DNA of 33,834 nt, from NCBI GenBank assembly GCA_944383035.1, contig CALWOE010000014.1:1-33834 (forward strand), written 5' to 3'. The position numbers were made by a program, and so were the translations under genes. Of this stretch, positions 16,742 through 24,984 are shown one piece after another. The stretch is from an uncultured Clostridia bacterium (GTDB taxonomy: Bacteria > Bacillota > Clostridia > TANB77 > CAG-465). The notes beneath the pieces are model-generated. The model searched no databases and was not told the origin of the DNA. It saw only the letters and a list, made by a program, of their open reading frames with translations. The first letter of the stretch is position 1, and each line of letters begins with the position of its first letter.

Positions 16742-18532
16742 TTATTTTATAAGTAATGCTGTTCTAAATGAAATATATAGACTTTTTGCGAAACTTTGAT
16801 CTCTACCACGATCAACCATATTTAAGTAGCTATCTTGAGTACTAAACCCTCTATACGTATAATTATTATTTCCTCCAGTTACTAATTTTTCAGAAGTAAA
16901 TTCCCAAACATTTCCAACAATATCATAAATATTATTAATTTTCCAATTTTCATTTGAACCAGCAAGCTTCATCCCACCAGGATTATTTACATTTCCATAT
17001 CTACTTAAATTTTCTATATCATATCCACTTTGTTCAAACCAATTAGCAATTGTATCCCACATATATGAACTAATTATTCTACTTTCTATATCACTTCTAT
17101 CTTTATACATTAACTTTGAATTATACATTGCCATTGATGCTGATATATTTGTCCAAACAGTAGCTCCCCTTTTAGATACTGGTACGCCTTCTCTATCCCC
17201 ATCTACAGTAGATACACCAGCTTCATATCTTGCAACATAAAAACCTCCATATTTTTTTACACTTTCATATTCTGCTTTATCTAAAGTTTCTGTTGCTAGA
17301 TTCGATGTATCATATCTTCTTATATATTCATTAATATCTTTTACTGGTATCCAAACAAATTCATTTTTAGTATCATTCTCTTGTATGACATATCCAGTAT
17401 TTACAGTTCCTTCTATATGAGTAAAGTTGTCCGGAATATATGGTTTGTTATATGCCACATTTTCTTTAACTTTAGTTCCTTGTTCTGGTATTTGTACTGT
17501 TACTTGTATAAGTGTTACATTTCCAGCATTATCAAAACTACAAATTGAAATTGCATCATATTCTTTTTCAATCATTACTACATTATTGTTTACTATAATT
17601 CCTTTATCTTTAAAATATGATGGATCACTTATTCTTCCATATTCATACTTTGTCTCTTTTACTCCACTTATATTATCAGTTAATTCTTCAATTTTAATAT
17701 AACTTTTAGATTCACTACCTTCTGCATTACTATTTAAATTTTGTTGTGCCCGCACTTTAATTTGTGGACCTTGCGAATCATAGTTTGCTATATTAAATAC
17801 TTGAATTTGTTGTTCTTGTGAACCATCTTTTTTGTATTCAACAATAACTTCAAAATTTGCTTTTGTTGTTGCTGTTGTATATATATTATATTGATCTTTT
17901 ACTTGTTTATTTGTAATATTAGTATTTGTTGTACCATATTTTTGTTTTACACTAACAATAGTATATTCTAATGGGATTGATATTTGAACAGATACACCTT
18001 CATTTGTCCATTCTGTTGTACTAGGTGTAAATATAATGCCATCTTTTGTCATTCCTTTTACATTACTATCATTATATCCAATTAATTCTTTTAAATCTTC
18101 AGTTAAAGTATAATATCTCATATCTCCAACTTTTAATCCATCTGCATAATATACTCTTCCAGTTTTTGTAGAAACAACATATTTATCTTTTGGACTTGCA
18201 CTTCCTGTACCGTATTTTACTTCTATATTTCCAAATAAATCTAAATTTACTTCGTTTAAACTAACAACTCCTGAATTTACAGTTTCTCCAGAAAATTGTG
18301 ATAAATCGTTATTTGCAACTTCAATATCTATCATATTTTCTCTTATTGGATATTTACCATTTTCTACTTTATATAACGATACCCATTCTTGCACTAACAT
18401 TAATTCATCGCCAAAACGAATTTTTTCTGTTTTTTCATTTACATTTATTACTGAAATAGTAGTTGTTGTAATAAGAATTGTCATAACTACAACTGTTAAA
18501 ACAAGAACTATCATTGAAACACCTTTTTTCAT
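16742..18532 (-). CDS. Prepilin-like surface protein with Ig-like and FGE/C-type-lectin-like domains
   Basis: A 596-residue exported protein. The start MKKG-VSMIVLVLTVVVM gives a type IV prepilin-like signal cut after Gly4, again without the usual Glu5. The pilin-like module spans 30-155, with KTGRVYY...YTLTEDLKEL. Beta-rich Ig-like segments follow (about 175-250 and 255-350). The C-terminal domain (about 375-596) is of the formylglycine-generating-enzyme/sulfatase-modifying-factor fold, a C-type-lectin-like fold: EFVWIPV (391-397), GGFYVARYEAG (429-439), IYDIVGNVWEFTSE (535-548), YRGFS (560-564) and ISFRTALLI near the end. It is more likely a ligand-binding display domain than an enzyme. It has its own promoter. 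Confidence 0.78.
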   Translation of the reverse strand: MKKGVSMIVLVLTVVVMTILITTTTISVINVNEKTEKIRFGDELMLVQEWVSLYKVENGKYPIRENMIDIEVANNDLSQFSGETVNSGVVSLNEVNLDLFGNIEVKYGTGSASPKDKYVVSTKTGRVYYADGLKVGDMRYYTLTEDLKELIGYNDSNVKGMTKDGIIFTPSTTEWTNEGVSVQISIPLEYTIVSVKQKYGTTNTNITNKQVKDQYNIYTTATTKANFEVIVEYKKDGSQEQQIQVFNIANYDSQGPQIKVRAQQNLNSNAEGSESKSYIKIEELTDNISGVKETKYEYGRISDPSYFKDKGIIVNNNVVMIEKEYDAISICSFDNAGNVTLIQVTVQIPEQGTKVKENVAYNKPYIPDNFTHIEGTVNTGYVIQENDTKNEFVWIPVKDINEYIRRYDTSNLATETLDKAEYESVKKYGGFYVARYEAGVSTVDGDREGVPVSKRGATVWTNISASMAMYNSKLMYKDRSDIESRIISSYMWDTIANWFEQSGYDIENLSRYGNVNNPGGMKLAGSNENWKINNIYDIVGNVWEFTSEKLVTGGNNNYTYRGFSTQDSYLNMVDRGRDQSFAKSLYISFRTALLIK

Positions 18533-18575
18533 ATATCTTCCTCTTTCATTTAACGTTTTATTTACTTATACCTTT

Positions 18576-18604
18576 ATTATACAAATTGTGTAAAAATTTT
18601 TCAA
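18576..18604 (-). promoter_or_regulatory. Sigma-A promoter of the FGE-like pilin-fusion gene
   Basis: -35 TTGAAA (18604-18599), a 17-base spacer and -10 TATAAT (18581-18576) on the minus strand, 50 bases downstream of the end of the first small RNA copy. Confidence 0.75.
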
Positions 18605-18653
18605 TAGTTATTATGATATTTGCAAGTATTTAATATACAAAAAATTATTAAAT

Positions 18654-18789
18654 AAAAAATATACGCACTCATAGTTATAAACCATAAGTACGTATTTCCA
18701 TATTTTTATAAATTATGGAAAAATTTGATTAAAAAGGACGCTTCAATTAAAAAAACAAATTGAAGAATGTAAATCTTAAGATTTACATT
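18654..18789 (-). ncRNA. Structured small RNA, copy 1 of a tandem pair
   Basis: A predicted transcript of about 135 bases with no reading frame. Its promoter is at 18793-18821 (-35 TTGATA, 17-base spacer, -10 TAAAAT). On the minus strand it holds: a 10-bp hairpin at the 5' end (18780-18789 with 18766-18775, loop TTAA), a second hairpin CTTCAATT/AATTGAAG, an unpaired GTCCTTTTTAAT, a third hairpin TTTCCATA/TATGGAAA, and a 14-bp terminator hairpin (18682-18695 with 18661-18674) followed by ATTTTTT. Stem changes relative to copy 2 remain base pairs only on the minus strand. The family is not recognised. The 519-base gap between the flanking genes is mostly filled by this element and its twin. Confidence 0.75.
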
Positions 18790-18792
18790 TAT

Positions 18793-18821
18793 ATTTTATC
18801 ATATATTCTTTTTAATATCAA
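18793..18821 (-). promoter_or_regulatory. Promoter of small RNA copy 1
   Basis: -35 TTGATA (18821-18816), a 17-base spacer ending in ATATATGA and -10 TAAAAT (18798-18793). Boxes and spacing are identical to those of copy 2 although the spacer sequence has diverged. Confidence 0.7.
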
Positions 18822-18831
18822 TAATATAAAC

Positions 18832-18982
18832 AAAAATATACGCACTCATAGTTATAAACCATAAGTGCGCATTTCCATTTATTTTTTATAAATTATGGAA
18901 AAACTCATAAAAAAATTAATTAAAAAGGACATTTCAATTTGAAAAACAAATTGAAGAAATGTAAATCCAACGATTTACATTC
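18832..18982 (-). ncRNA. Structured small RNA, copy 2 of a tandem pair
   Basis: A predicted transcript of about 150 bases, upstream of copy 1 in the direction of transcription. It repeats the same order of parts: 5' hairpin (18972-18981 with 18958-18967, same 10-bp stem, loop GTTG on the minus strand), second hairpin TTCAATTTG/CAAATTGAA, unpaired GTCCTTTTTAAT, third hairpin around TTCCAT/ATGGAA, and terminator hairpin (18859-18872 with 18838-18851) followed by ATTTTT. It is about 10 bases longer than copy 1 between the conserved motif and the third hairpin. The third hairpin stem is less regular than in copy 1. Confidence 0.75.
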
Positions 18983-18984
18983 TT

Positions 18985-19013
18985 ATTTTATCATATATAT
19001 TATTTTTTATCAA
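18985..19013 (-). promoter_or_regulatory. Promoter of small RNA copy 2
   Basis: -35 TTGATA (19013-19008), a 17-base spacer and -10 TAAAAT (18990-18985). The predicted start falls at the first base of the 5' hairpin. Confidence 0.7.
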
Positions 19014-19051
19014 GAATTTAATAAAAATTAAAATAAAAAACTATTTTTAAT

Positions 19052-19555
19052 CTAATTATTATATGTATTATCAGTACTATGAATTACATCTATAAGACCA
19101 GCAAGTTCATCAGTTAAAGTATAATATATTCTATCTCCTATTTCATCACCTGCAGCATAATATACTTTTCCTGTTTCTTTAGATATTGCATAATAATCTA
19201 AACTTGTTTTTCCAGTTCCATAGTTTAAATTTTCTATTCCAAGTTCTACATAATTTAATATATTAAGAGTTATTGTTCCATCATCAAATCCAGGTTCTCC
19301 TTGAAATTGAAATTTTTCGTTTTCAGGCACATTTGATAAATTAATAGTTATTTCTGAATTTGTTGGATATTTTGAATATCTAAAATCGTATTCTTCAACT
19401 AATTTTTCAATAGTGTATATTTCATGAGCAAAATCTCTTTTTAATGTTGATTCTCTTATATTATCATATCCAATTATTATTCCAGATAACAATATCACAA
19501 TTATTATCATTGTTATTACTAAAGCCGTAAATGTTATACCATATTTATTTTTCAT
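19052..19555 (-). CDS. Short prepilin-like protein
   Basis: A 167-residue protein. The start MKNKYG-ITFTALVITMIII is a type IV prepilin-like signal, probably cut after Gly6, again lacking Glu5. The rest (about 30-167) corresponds to the pilin-like module of the two larger neighbours: a long amphipathic helix with RDFAHEIYTIEKLVEEYDF, then KYPTNSEITINLS, then ETGKVYY...YYTLTDELAGL. It stops where the others continue into Ig-like domains, so it is either a minimal family member or a truncated descendant; it has a normal stop and I see no frameshift remnant downstream. Its own TTGACA promoter lies upstream. No GC-rich terminator follows, so read-through toward the small RNAs is possible. Confidence 0.78.
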   Translation of the reverse strand: MKNKYGITFTALVITMIIIVILLSGIIIGYDNIRESTLKRDFAHEIYTIEKLVEEYDFRYSKYPTNSEITINLSNVPENEKFQFQGEPGFDDGTITLNILNYVELGIENLNYGTGKTSLDYYAISKETGKVYYAAGDEIGDRIYYTLTDELAGLIDVIHSTDNTYNN

Positions 19556-19582
19556 ATATATACCTCACTTTTTAACACTATT

Positions 19583-19611
19583 ATTTTATACTTTATTATT
19601 GATTTTGTCAA
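19583..19611 (-). promoter_or_regulatory. Sigma-A promoter of the short prepilin-like gene
   Basis: -35 TTGACA (19611-19606), a 17-base spacer and -10 TAAAAT (19588-19583) on the minus strand, immediately after the truB terminator. Confidence 0.75.
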
Positions 19612-19619
19612 TAAAAGCT

Positions 19620-19648
19620 AAAAAAAGAGTAGTACTTTTTTACTACTC
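19620..19648 (-). terminator. Intrinsic terminator of the translation-factor operon
   Basis: The 8-bp stem GAGTAGTA/TACTACTC (19641-19648 with 19627-19634) with a 6-base loop is followed on the minus strand by seven T. It overlaps the truB stop codon. Confidence 0.85.
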
Positions 19649-20524
19649 AACTAAAAATCTTTTCATTATTTTGTCTTCAACAACTCCAAGACCTCTAAAT
19701 ATGTTATTTTGATATATTCTTACAAATTTATCTTGTGTATCTATATCAAATTTAACTCCATTTAAAAATTTATTATACATATCATCATCTAAATTAACTT
19801 TTTTATATTCTTTAAAATACTCTTCTATTGGAATGATTTTATTTATCATTTCTTCATAGTCTAATTTCAAGAAATCATATAATTTTACACTTTGTTTCTC
19901 ATCAAATCTACCAGTTCTTATTCTTCTTAAATCAGTCATTGTAGCACCACAACCAATCTTTTTTCCTATATCGTTTACTAAGCTTCTTACATATGTACCT
20001 TTTGAGCATTCAACAGTAAATTTTACTTTTCTTTTATTTATATCTACTTTAATATTTTCTATAGAATAAATTTCAATTTCTCTTGGCTTTAAATCAACAG
20101 TTTTACCTTCTCTTGCATAACTGTATGCTCTTTTCCCATCAATTCTTATAGCACTATACATTGGTGGAATTTGACTTTGTTTTCCTATAAATCTTTTTAT
20201 TCTTTCTTTTATATAAAATTCATCTTTATCAAGAACATTAGCAAATGTTATTCTTCCAGTAATATCATACGTATCTGTTTCAACACCAAGTAACATTGTA
20301 ACCTCATATACTTTATCTTCTGATGTAAGAATGTTTGTAAGCTTTGTAGCCTCACCAATACATATTGGTAAAACACCAGTTGCAAGAGGATCTAAAGTAC
20401 CAGTATGTCCAATTTTAACATTTGGAAATACTTTTCTTAAAATATCTACAACATCATGTGAAGTTATGCCTTGTGGTTTATCTATATTTAAAACTCCATT
20501 TCTAACCTGAGGCCTCATCATCAT
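19643..20524 (-). CDS. truB: tRNA pseudouridine(55) synthase TruB
   Basis: A 293-residue enzyme that converts U55 of the tRNA T-arm to pseudouridine. The N-terminal motif NGVLNIDKPQGITSHDVV is followed by GHTGTLDPLATG, in which Asp45 is the catalytic aspartate. Later motifs include YSAIRIDGKRAYSYAREG and SKGTYVRSLVNDIG, standard for the family. Length is typical. It is the last gene of the rimP-truB operon and overlaps the nrnA stop codon as ATGA. Three Met codons in a row open the frame, so the start is uncertain by two residues; the first fits best with the AGAGGTG site. Confidence 0.97.
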   Translation of the reverse strand: MMMRPQVRNGVLNIDKPQGITSHDVVDILRKVFPNVKIGHTGTLDPLATGVLPICIGEATKLTNILTSEDKVYEVTMLLGVETDTYDITGRITFANVLDKDEFYIKERIKRFIGKQSQIPPMYSAIRIDGKRAYSYAREGKTVDLKPREIEIYSIENIKVDINKRKVKFTVECSKGTYVRSLVNDIGKKIGCGATMTDLRRIRTGRFDEKQSVKLYDFLKLDYEEMINKIIPIEEYFKEYKKVNLDDDMYNKFLNGVKFDIDTQDKFVRIYQNNIFRGLGVVEDKIMKRFLVE

Positions 20525-21483
20525 TTAAGCATCACCTCTATCATATTTAATAATCTTTCTTTTTCTACATTTATTTCTTCATACATTGTATAACCGGCTG
20601 CTCTTTGATGACCACCGCCACCAAAAGAAATAGCAATTTTCGATACATCTACAAGTCCTGCTGAACGCAAACTTACTTTATTTGTTCCATCACTTCTGCC
20701 TCTTACATATATTGCTACTTCAGTACCTTTTACTTTTCTTAAATAATTTGTTACTCCCTCTGCATCTTCTTCATCTAAGTTTAATGATTTTATTTTTTCA
20801 TAACTTACATATACATATCTTACTTTACCGTCAAAAATGCTCTCCATATTATCTATTGAATACGCTATTAATCTTAATTTTTCTTCCTTTATAGTATCAT
20901 TTAACTTTTGACAAATTCCTGCAAAATCAACTCCCATTTCTACTAAATCTGCTGCTATTCTTAGAGTTTCAGGTGTAGTAGAAGAATAATTAAAACTACC
21001 TGTATCTGTCATAAGCCCTGTATAGATATATGTTGCTGAATTTATATTAAATGGTAAATTTAATTTTTTTATAAAATTATATACTATTTGACATGCAGCT
21101 GGAAGATTCACATCAACAAAGCATAGGTTGCAATAATTATTATCTTCTGTTTCAGCTTTTCTGTGATGATCGATTAAAATAGTATGTTTTGCTTTATTAA
21201 AATCTTCATCAGATATATCAAGTCTTGATTTTTGAGAAGAATCTACACATATTAACAAATCATATTCATTTTTATCCACATGATCAACTATATTCTCTAT
21301 TCCTGGTAAAAATGAAAAAGAATCTGAATGTTTTTTCATTATAACATTTACATTTTTACCTAGTTCTTTTAAAGAGTAATAAAGAGCAAAAGCAGAACCA
21401 ATAGAATCTCCATCTGGATTTATATGACCTACTATATATATATCTTTTGAAGAATTTATTATTTCTTTTGCTTTTTCAAACAT
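20521..21483 (-). CDS. nrnA: DHH-family oligoribonuclease / pAp phosphatase NrnA
   Basis: A 320-residue DHH/DHHA1 phosphoesterase. Metal-binding motifs are GHINPDGDSIGS (His20, Asp24, Asp26), Asp81 in ICVDSS and the DHH motif at 105-107. The C-terminal DHHA1 domain ends with GGGGHQRAAGY. Proteins of this type degrade very short RNAs (and pGpG, the product of c-di-GMP phosphodiesterases) and dephosphorylate pAp. Its place between rbfA and truB is the standard Firmicutes order. It could finish the breakdown of pGpG made by the EAL protein at 10694; that link is an inference from family biochemistry. Confidence 0.95.
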   Translation of the reverse strand: MFEKAKEIINSSKDIYIVGHINPDGDSIGSAFALYYSLKELGKNVNVIMKKHSDSFSFLPGIENIVDHVDKNEYDLLICVDSSQKSRLDISDEDFNKAKHTILIDHHRKAETEDNNYCNLCFVDVNLPAACQIVYNFIKKLNLPFNINSATYIYTGLMTDTGSFNYSSTTPETLRIAADLVEMGVDFAGICQKLNDTIKEEKLRLIAYSIDNMESIFDGKVRYVYVSYEKIKSLNLDEEDAEGVTNYLRKVKGTEVAIYVRGRSDGTNKVSLRSAGLVDVSKIAISFGGGGHQRAAGYTMYEEINVEKERLLNMIEVMLK

Positions 21484-21501
21484 ACTATCACATCCTAACT
21501 T

Positions 21502-21858
21502 TTAAGTTTTACTTTCGTTATCTTTTTTTATAACTTCATTAATTACTTTGTCCATATGTTCTCCATATTCCATAGAGTCATCTAATACAAATGTTAAAGC
21601 AGGTACATTTCTCATACGTACTTTACTTCCAAGTGAACTTCTTATATATCCACTTGATTTTTTTAATGCTTCAATTACTTTTTCTTTATTTTTCTTTCCA
21701 TATATACTAATATATATTTTTGCATATTTTTGATCTGGTGTAATTTTTACATCAGTTACAGATATAAGACCTGTAACTGATGGATTTTTTACTTCATAAG
21801 TTATAATATTACTTAGAGCTACTTTTACATCTTGTTCTAATCTTTCATGTCTTTGCAT
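21502..21858 (-). CDS. rbfA: 30S ribosome-binding factor A
   Basis: A 118-residue single KH-fold protein required for late 30S subunit maturation and cold adaptation. Family features are RHERLEQDVKVALSNIITYEV at the N-terminus, ISVTDVKITPDQKYAKIYIS in the centre and the RMRNVPALTFVLDDSMEYG segment toward the C-terminus. Length is typical. It begins 3 bases after the infB stop and shares the operon. Confidence 0.97.
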   Translation of the reverse strand: MQRHERLEQDVKVALSNIITYEVKNPSVTGLISVTDVKITPDQKYAKIYISIYGKKNKEKVIEALKKSSGYIRSSLGSKVRMRNVPALTFVLDDSMEYGEHMDKVINEVIKKDNESKT

Positions 21859-21861
21859 AGT

Positions 21862-24708
21862 TTACACACTCTTTTCTTCAACCATTTCGAAACATTCAAA
21901 AATGTCTCCTTCTTTTATATCACTAAAGTTTTGTAATTTTATACCACATTCATAGCCTTCTGCTACTTCTTTTACATCATCTTTTTCTCTTTTTAATGAA
22001 TCAATTTTAATTTCTAGAAGTACTATTGAATCTCTTACTAGTCTTACCATTGCACCACGTTTAATTTTACCAGATTTTACGTAGCAACCTGCAACAATAC
22101 CAACATTTGTAATTTTAAAGATTTTTCTTACTTCAGCGACACCATATTTAACTTCTGTATATTTCTTTGGTGCAAGACCTTTTAAAGCATCTTCTACATC
22201 ATTAATTGCATCATAAATTACAGAATATAGTCTCATATCAACTTTTTCTTTTTTAGCTTGCATTTCAGCAACATTTTCAGGTCTTACATTAAATCCTATT
22301 ATAATAGCATTTGATACACTTGCAAGAGTTACATCACTTTCTTTTATTCCACCTGTTGATGCATGTAATATTTTAACTCTTACTTCATCATTAGATAACT
22401 TTTCTAAAGATTCTTTTAATGCTTCAACAGAACCTTGAACATCTGCTTTTATAATTATATTTAAATCTTTTATTTTTCCATCTTTTATTTGACCAAATAA
22501 GTCATCAAGAGTAAGTTTTGTACTTTGTCTTATTAAATTACGACGTTCATCAGCTATTCTTTTTTGTACTAATTGCTTAGCAACTTTTTCATTTTCTACT
22601 TCATAGAACACATCGCCAGTTTGTGGTACATGTGGAAATCCTAATACTTCAACAGGAGTTGATGGACCAGCACTTTTAACACGTTTACCTTTATCATCTT
22701 TCATAGCACGAATTTTTGCTATAATATCTCCACATACTATTGTATCTCCTACATTTAATGTACCTCTTTGAATAAGTAAAGATGCAACCGTACCTTTTGT
22801 TTTATCAAGTCTTGCTTCAAGAACTGTACCTTTTGATTGTTTATTTGGATTTGCTTTTAAATCTTTCATGTCAGCAACAAGTAAAAGCATTTCTAGTAAG
22901 TTCTCTATACCTTCACCTGTCATAGCAGATATTGGAACACAAATTGTGTCACCGCCCCATTCTTCTGGTACAAGACCTGTTTCTAATAATTCTTGTTTAA
23001 CTCTCTCTACATTAGCTGTTGGTTTATCAATTTTATTTATTGCAACAACTATTGAAACACCAGCTGCTTTTGCATGATCTATTGCTTCAATTGTTTGTGG
23101 TTTTATTCCATCATCAGCTGCAACAACAATAATTGCAATATCTGTTACTTGCGCTCCTCTTGCTCTCATTGCTGTAAAAGCTTCATGACCTGGAGTATCT
23201 AAGAAACATATCTCTCTACCATTTATTGTAACTTTATATGCACCTATATGTTGTGTTATTCCTCCTGCTTCTCCACTTACTACATGTGTACTTCTTAGTC
23301 TATCTAATAAAGATGTCTTACCATGATCAACATGCCCCATAACAACAACAATTGGTGGTCTTGGTTCTAGATCTTCTTCTTTATCTTCACTATCATCAAA
23401 TAATATATCTTCTTCTGTAACAACAACTTGCTTTTCAGCTGTAATTCCAAATTCTTGAGCTACTAGATATGCTGTATCAAAATCAATATCTTGATTTACA
23501 GTTGCCATAATTCCTAAATTAAATAATTTTTTGATAACTTCTGATGCTTGCTTTTTAATAGCTTCTGCAAATTCTTTTACAGTCATTACTTCTGGAAGTT
23601 TTACTTCAGTCATTGGTATAATCTTAGTTTGTTTCATTTCAGCTTTAGCTTTTTTGTCTTTTTTCTTTGTATATTTTCTTGATAAATCACTATCTCTTGT
23701 ATATAAATCCATCAAACCTGAAGAACTATCTATTTCCATACCTTTAAATTTAGATACATTAACTCTAGAATGTTTTTCTCTTAATTTATTTTTGTCTAGT
23801 TTTTCTTTTTTATTATCGTTATTATTTCTTTCATTATATTTTTTCTTATCTATATTTAAATTTGAGGTATATTCTCTTGTTTCTTTTTGTTCAGGTTGTA
23901 TTTTTTCATTTTGTTTTATGAATTTATTAACTTGATAAGATGTGTTATCTTTGTTTTTGAAGTTACCATTTTTTCTAAAATTACTATTTGGCTTAATATT
24001 TCTTTTATAATTATTTTTATATTCAGTTGTATTGTTTTCTTTATTATAACTTGAATTGTTATTTTTATTTTGTCTATAATTATTATTTTGAGGGGGTCTG
24101 TTTTGTCTTGGTTGTTGTGATGAGGTAGCATTATTATTTCTAATTTCATTATTTTTTTCATTTATTTCAACATTATTTACTACAGATGTATTATTAACTG
24201 CTTTTTTTTCTTCTTTTTTTACAACAGCTGGTTCCTCTTTTTTAGGTTGTTCAACTGGTTTACCATTTCTAGTTATAATAACTTTTTGATTTTTCATATT
24301 AGCAAATCTATTTTTTCTATTATTATAATTAGATCTTGGTGTTACAATTCCCAAACCTTCTCTGCTATAACCTTTTTTTAATTTATTCTCATCTACTAAT
24401 GTATGATGAGATTTTTTTATTGTACCAGATATATCAGTAGTAATTTGTTCTACCTCACTTTTTTCACCATTTGTATTTATTACTTTAACATTTCTACGTA
24501 TAATATGCATTTGATTTGTTTTATTATCTGCTGTTTTTTTATCATCTTTTTTTACTTTATTTTCTTTTTCCATTTTTTCTACCACACTATCCTCCAAAAC
24601 TGATAAATGAGATTTTACTTCTACATTCATTTTCTTTAATTTAGCTATTAACTCACTATTTGATATCCCTAATTTTTTGGCAAGCTCAAAAACTTTCATC
24701 TTTTTCAA
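21862..24708 (-). CDS. infB: Translation initiation factor IF-2
   Basis: A 948-residue GTPase that delivers initiator tRNA to the 30S subunit. It opens with a small IF2_N domain (1-55), followed by a long low-complexity linker (about 56-370) very rich in Asn, Lys and Glu, a second IF2_N domain (about 376-430) and the G domain with GHVDHGKT (458-465), [17 protein letters not shown] and NKID. The C-terminal beta-barrel and initiator-tRNA-binding domains are complete. The linker is where most length variation occurs in this family. The start is likely TTG at 24708: the GGGGGA site is 8 bases upstream, identical to the one used by nusA, and the next ATG (24699) would be too far away. Confidence 0.97.
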   Translation of the reverse strand: MKKMKVFELAKKLGISNSELIAKLKKMNVEVKSHLSVLEDSVVEKMEKENKVKKDDKKTADNKTNQMHIIRRNVKVINTNGEKSEVEQITTDISGTIKKSHHTLVDENKLKKGYSREGLGIVTPRSNYNNRKNRFANMKNQKVIITRNGKPVEQPKKEEPAVVKKEEKKAVNNTSVVNNVEINEKNNEIRNNNATSSQQPRQNRPPQNNNYRQNKNNNSSYNKENNTTEYKNNYKRNIKPNSNFRKNGNFKNKDNTSYQVNKFIKQNEKIQPEQKETREYTSNLNIDKKKYNERNNNDNKKEKLDKNKLREKHSRVNVSKFKGMEIDSSSGLMDLYTRDSDLSRKYTKKKDKKAKAEMKQTKIIPMTEVKLPEVMTVKEFAEAIKKQASEVIKKLFNLGIMATVNQDIDFDTAYLVAQEFGITAEKQVVVTEEDILFDDSEDKEEDLEPRPPIVVVMGHVDHGKTSLLDRLRSTHVVSGEAGGITQHIGAYKVTINGREICFLDTPGHEAFTAMRARGAQVTDIAIIVVAADDGIKPQTIEAIDHAKAAGVSIVVAINKIDKPTANVERVKQELLETGLVPEEWGGDTICVPISAMTGEGIENLLEMLLLVADMKDLKANPNKQSKGTVLEARLDKTKGTVASLLIQRGTLNVGDTIVCGDIIAKIRAMKDDKGKRVKSAGPSTPVEVLGFPHVPQTGDVFYEVENEKVAKQLVQKRIADERRNLIRQSTKLTLDDLFGQIKDGKIKDLNIIIKADVQGSVEALKESLEKLSNDEVRVKILHASTGGIKESDVTLASVSNAIIIGFNVRPENVAEMQAKKEKVDMRLYSVIYDAINDVEDALKGLAPKKYTEVKYGVAEVRKIFKITNVGIVAGCYVKSGKIKRGAMVRLVRDSIVLLEIKIDSLKREKDDVKEVAEGYECGIKLQNFSDIKEGDIFECFEMVEEKSV

Positions 24709-24711
24709 ATT

Positions 24712-24975
24712 TTATTCCCCCAATTCAATTATAATATTATTTAAAAATTCCTTTAGTTTATCATAATCCATTTCTTGTTTTAATTTTAATTTATTTTTTT
24801 CAATACATTTTATTAATTTACGTATACATTTTATGTCATTACATACATAAAAAGCTCGTTTATTTTCTTTTTGTAATTTATCAAAAACAACTCTATTATC
24901 CTTATATACAATCCTTATTAATTCTTTTTTGTTTGTTTTTCTTTTACATGCTATACAACTTCTTATTTGAATCAT
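24712..24975 (-). CDS. ylxR: YlxR/RnpM-family RNA-binding protein
   Basis: An 87-residue DUF448 protein. The N-terminal IRSCIACKRKTNKKELIRIV matches the family CxxCxxxxxKxELxRxV pattern. The usual central GRGAYVC is replaced by KRAFYVC here, so two conserved glycines are missing while the Cys remains. Members bind RNA and in Bacillus modulate RNase P. It lies between nusA and infB as usual, but the L7Ae-like ylxQ gene that often follows it is absent: only 3 bases separate it from infB, and the infB ribosome binding site lies in its last codons. Confidence 0.9.
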   Translation of the reverse strand: MIQIRSCIACKRKTNKKELIRIVYKDNRVVFDKLQKENKRAFYVCNDIKCIRKLIKCIEKNKLKLKQEMDYDKLKEFLNNIIIELGE

Positions 24976-24984
24976 TATTTCACC

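Larger units (their letters stand above)
18654..19013 (-). repeat. Tandem duplication of a promoter-RNA-terminator unit
   Basis: Two direct copies of a 168-182 base unit (18654-18821 and 18832-19013). The terminator hairpin arms and loop are nearly identical; the loops of the 5' hairpin and the promoter spacers differ. The duplication is therefore not brand new, and the promoter boxes and stems have been kept. Confidence 0.85.

Noticed and set aside
16742-18532. Active formylglycine-generating enzyme
   Set aside because: The domain is fused to a prepilin-like anchor for export, and I cannot see the catalytic cysteine pair expected of a true enzyme; a binding role is more likely.
18654-19013. 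CRISPR-like array
   Set aside because: There are only two long repeat units with internal hairpins, promoters and terminators. No short regular repeats with unique spacers and no cas genes are present.
23531-24603. Several open frames on both strands overlapping the IF-2 linker
   Set aside because: They arise from the Asn/Lys-rich low-complexity coding sequence of infB and show no ribosome binding sites or family motifs.
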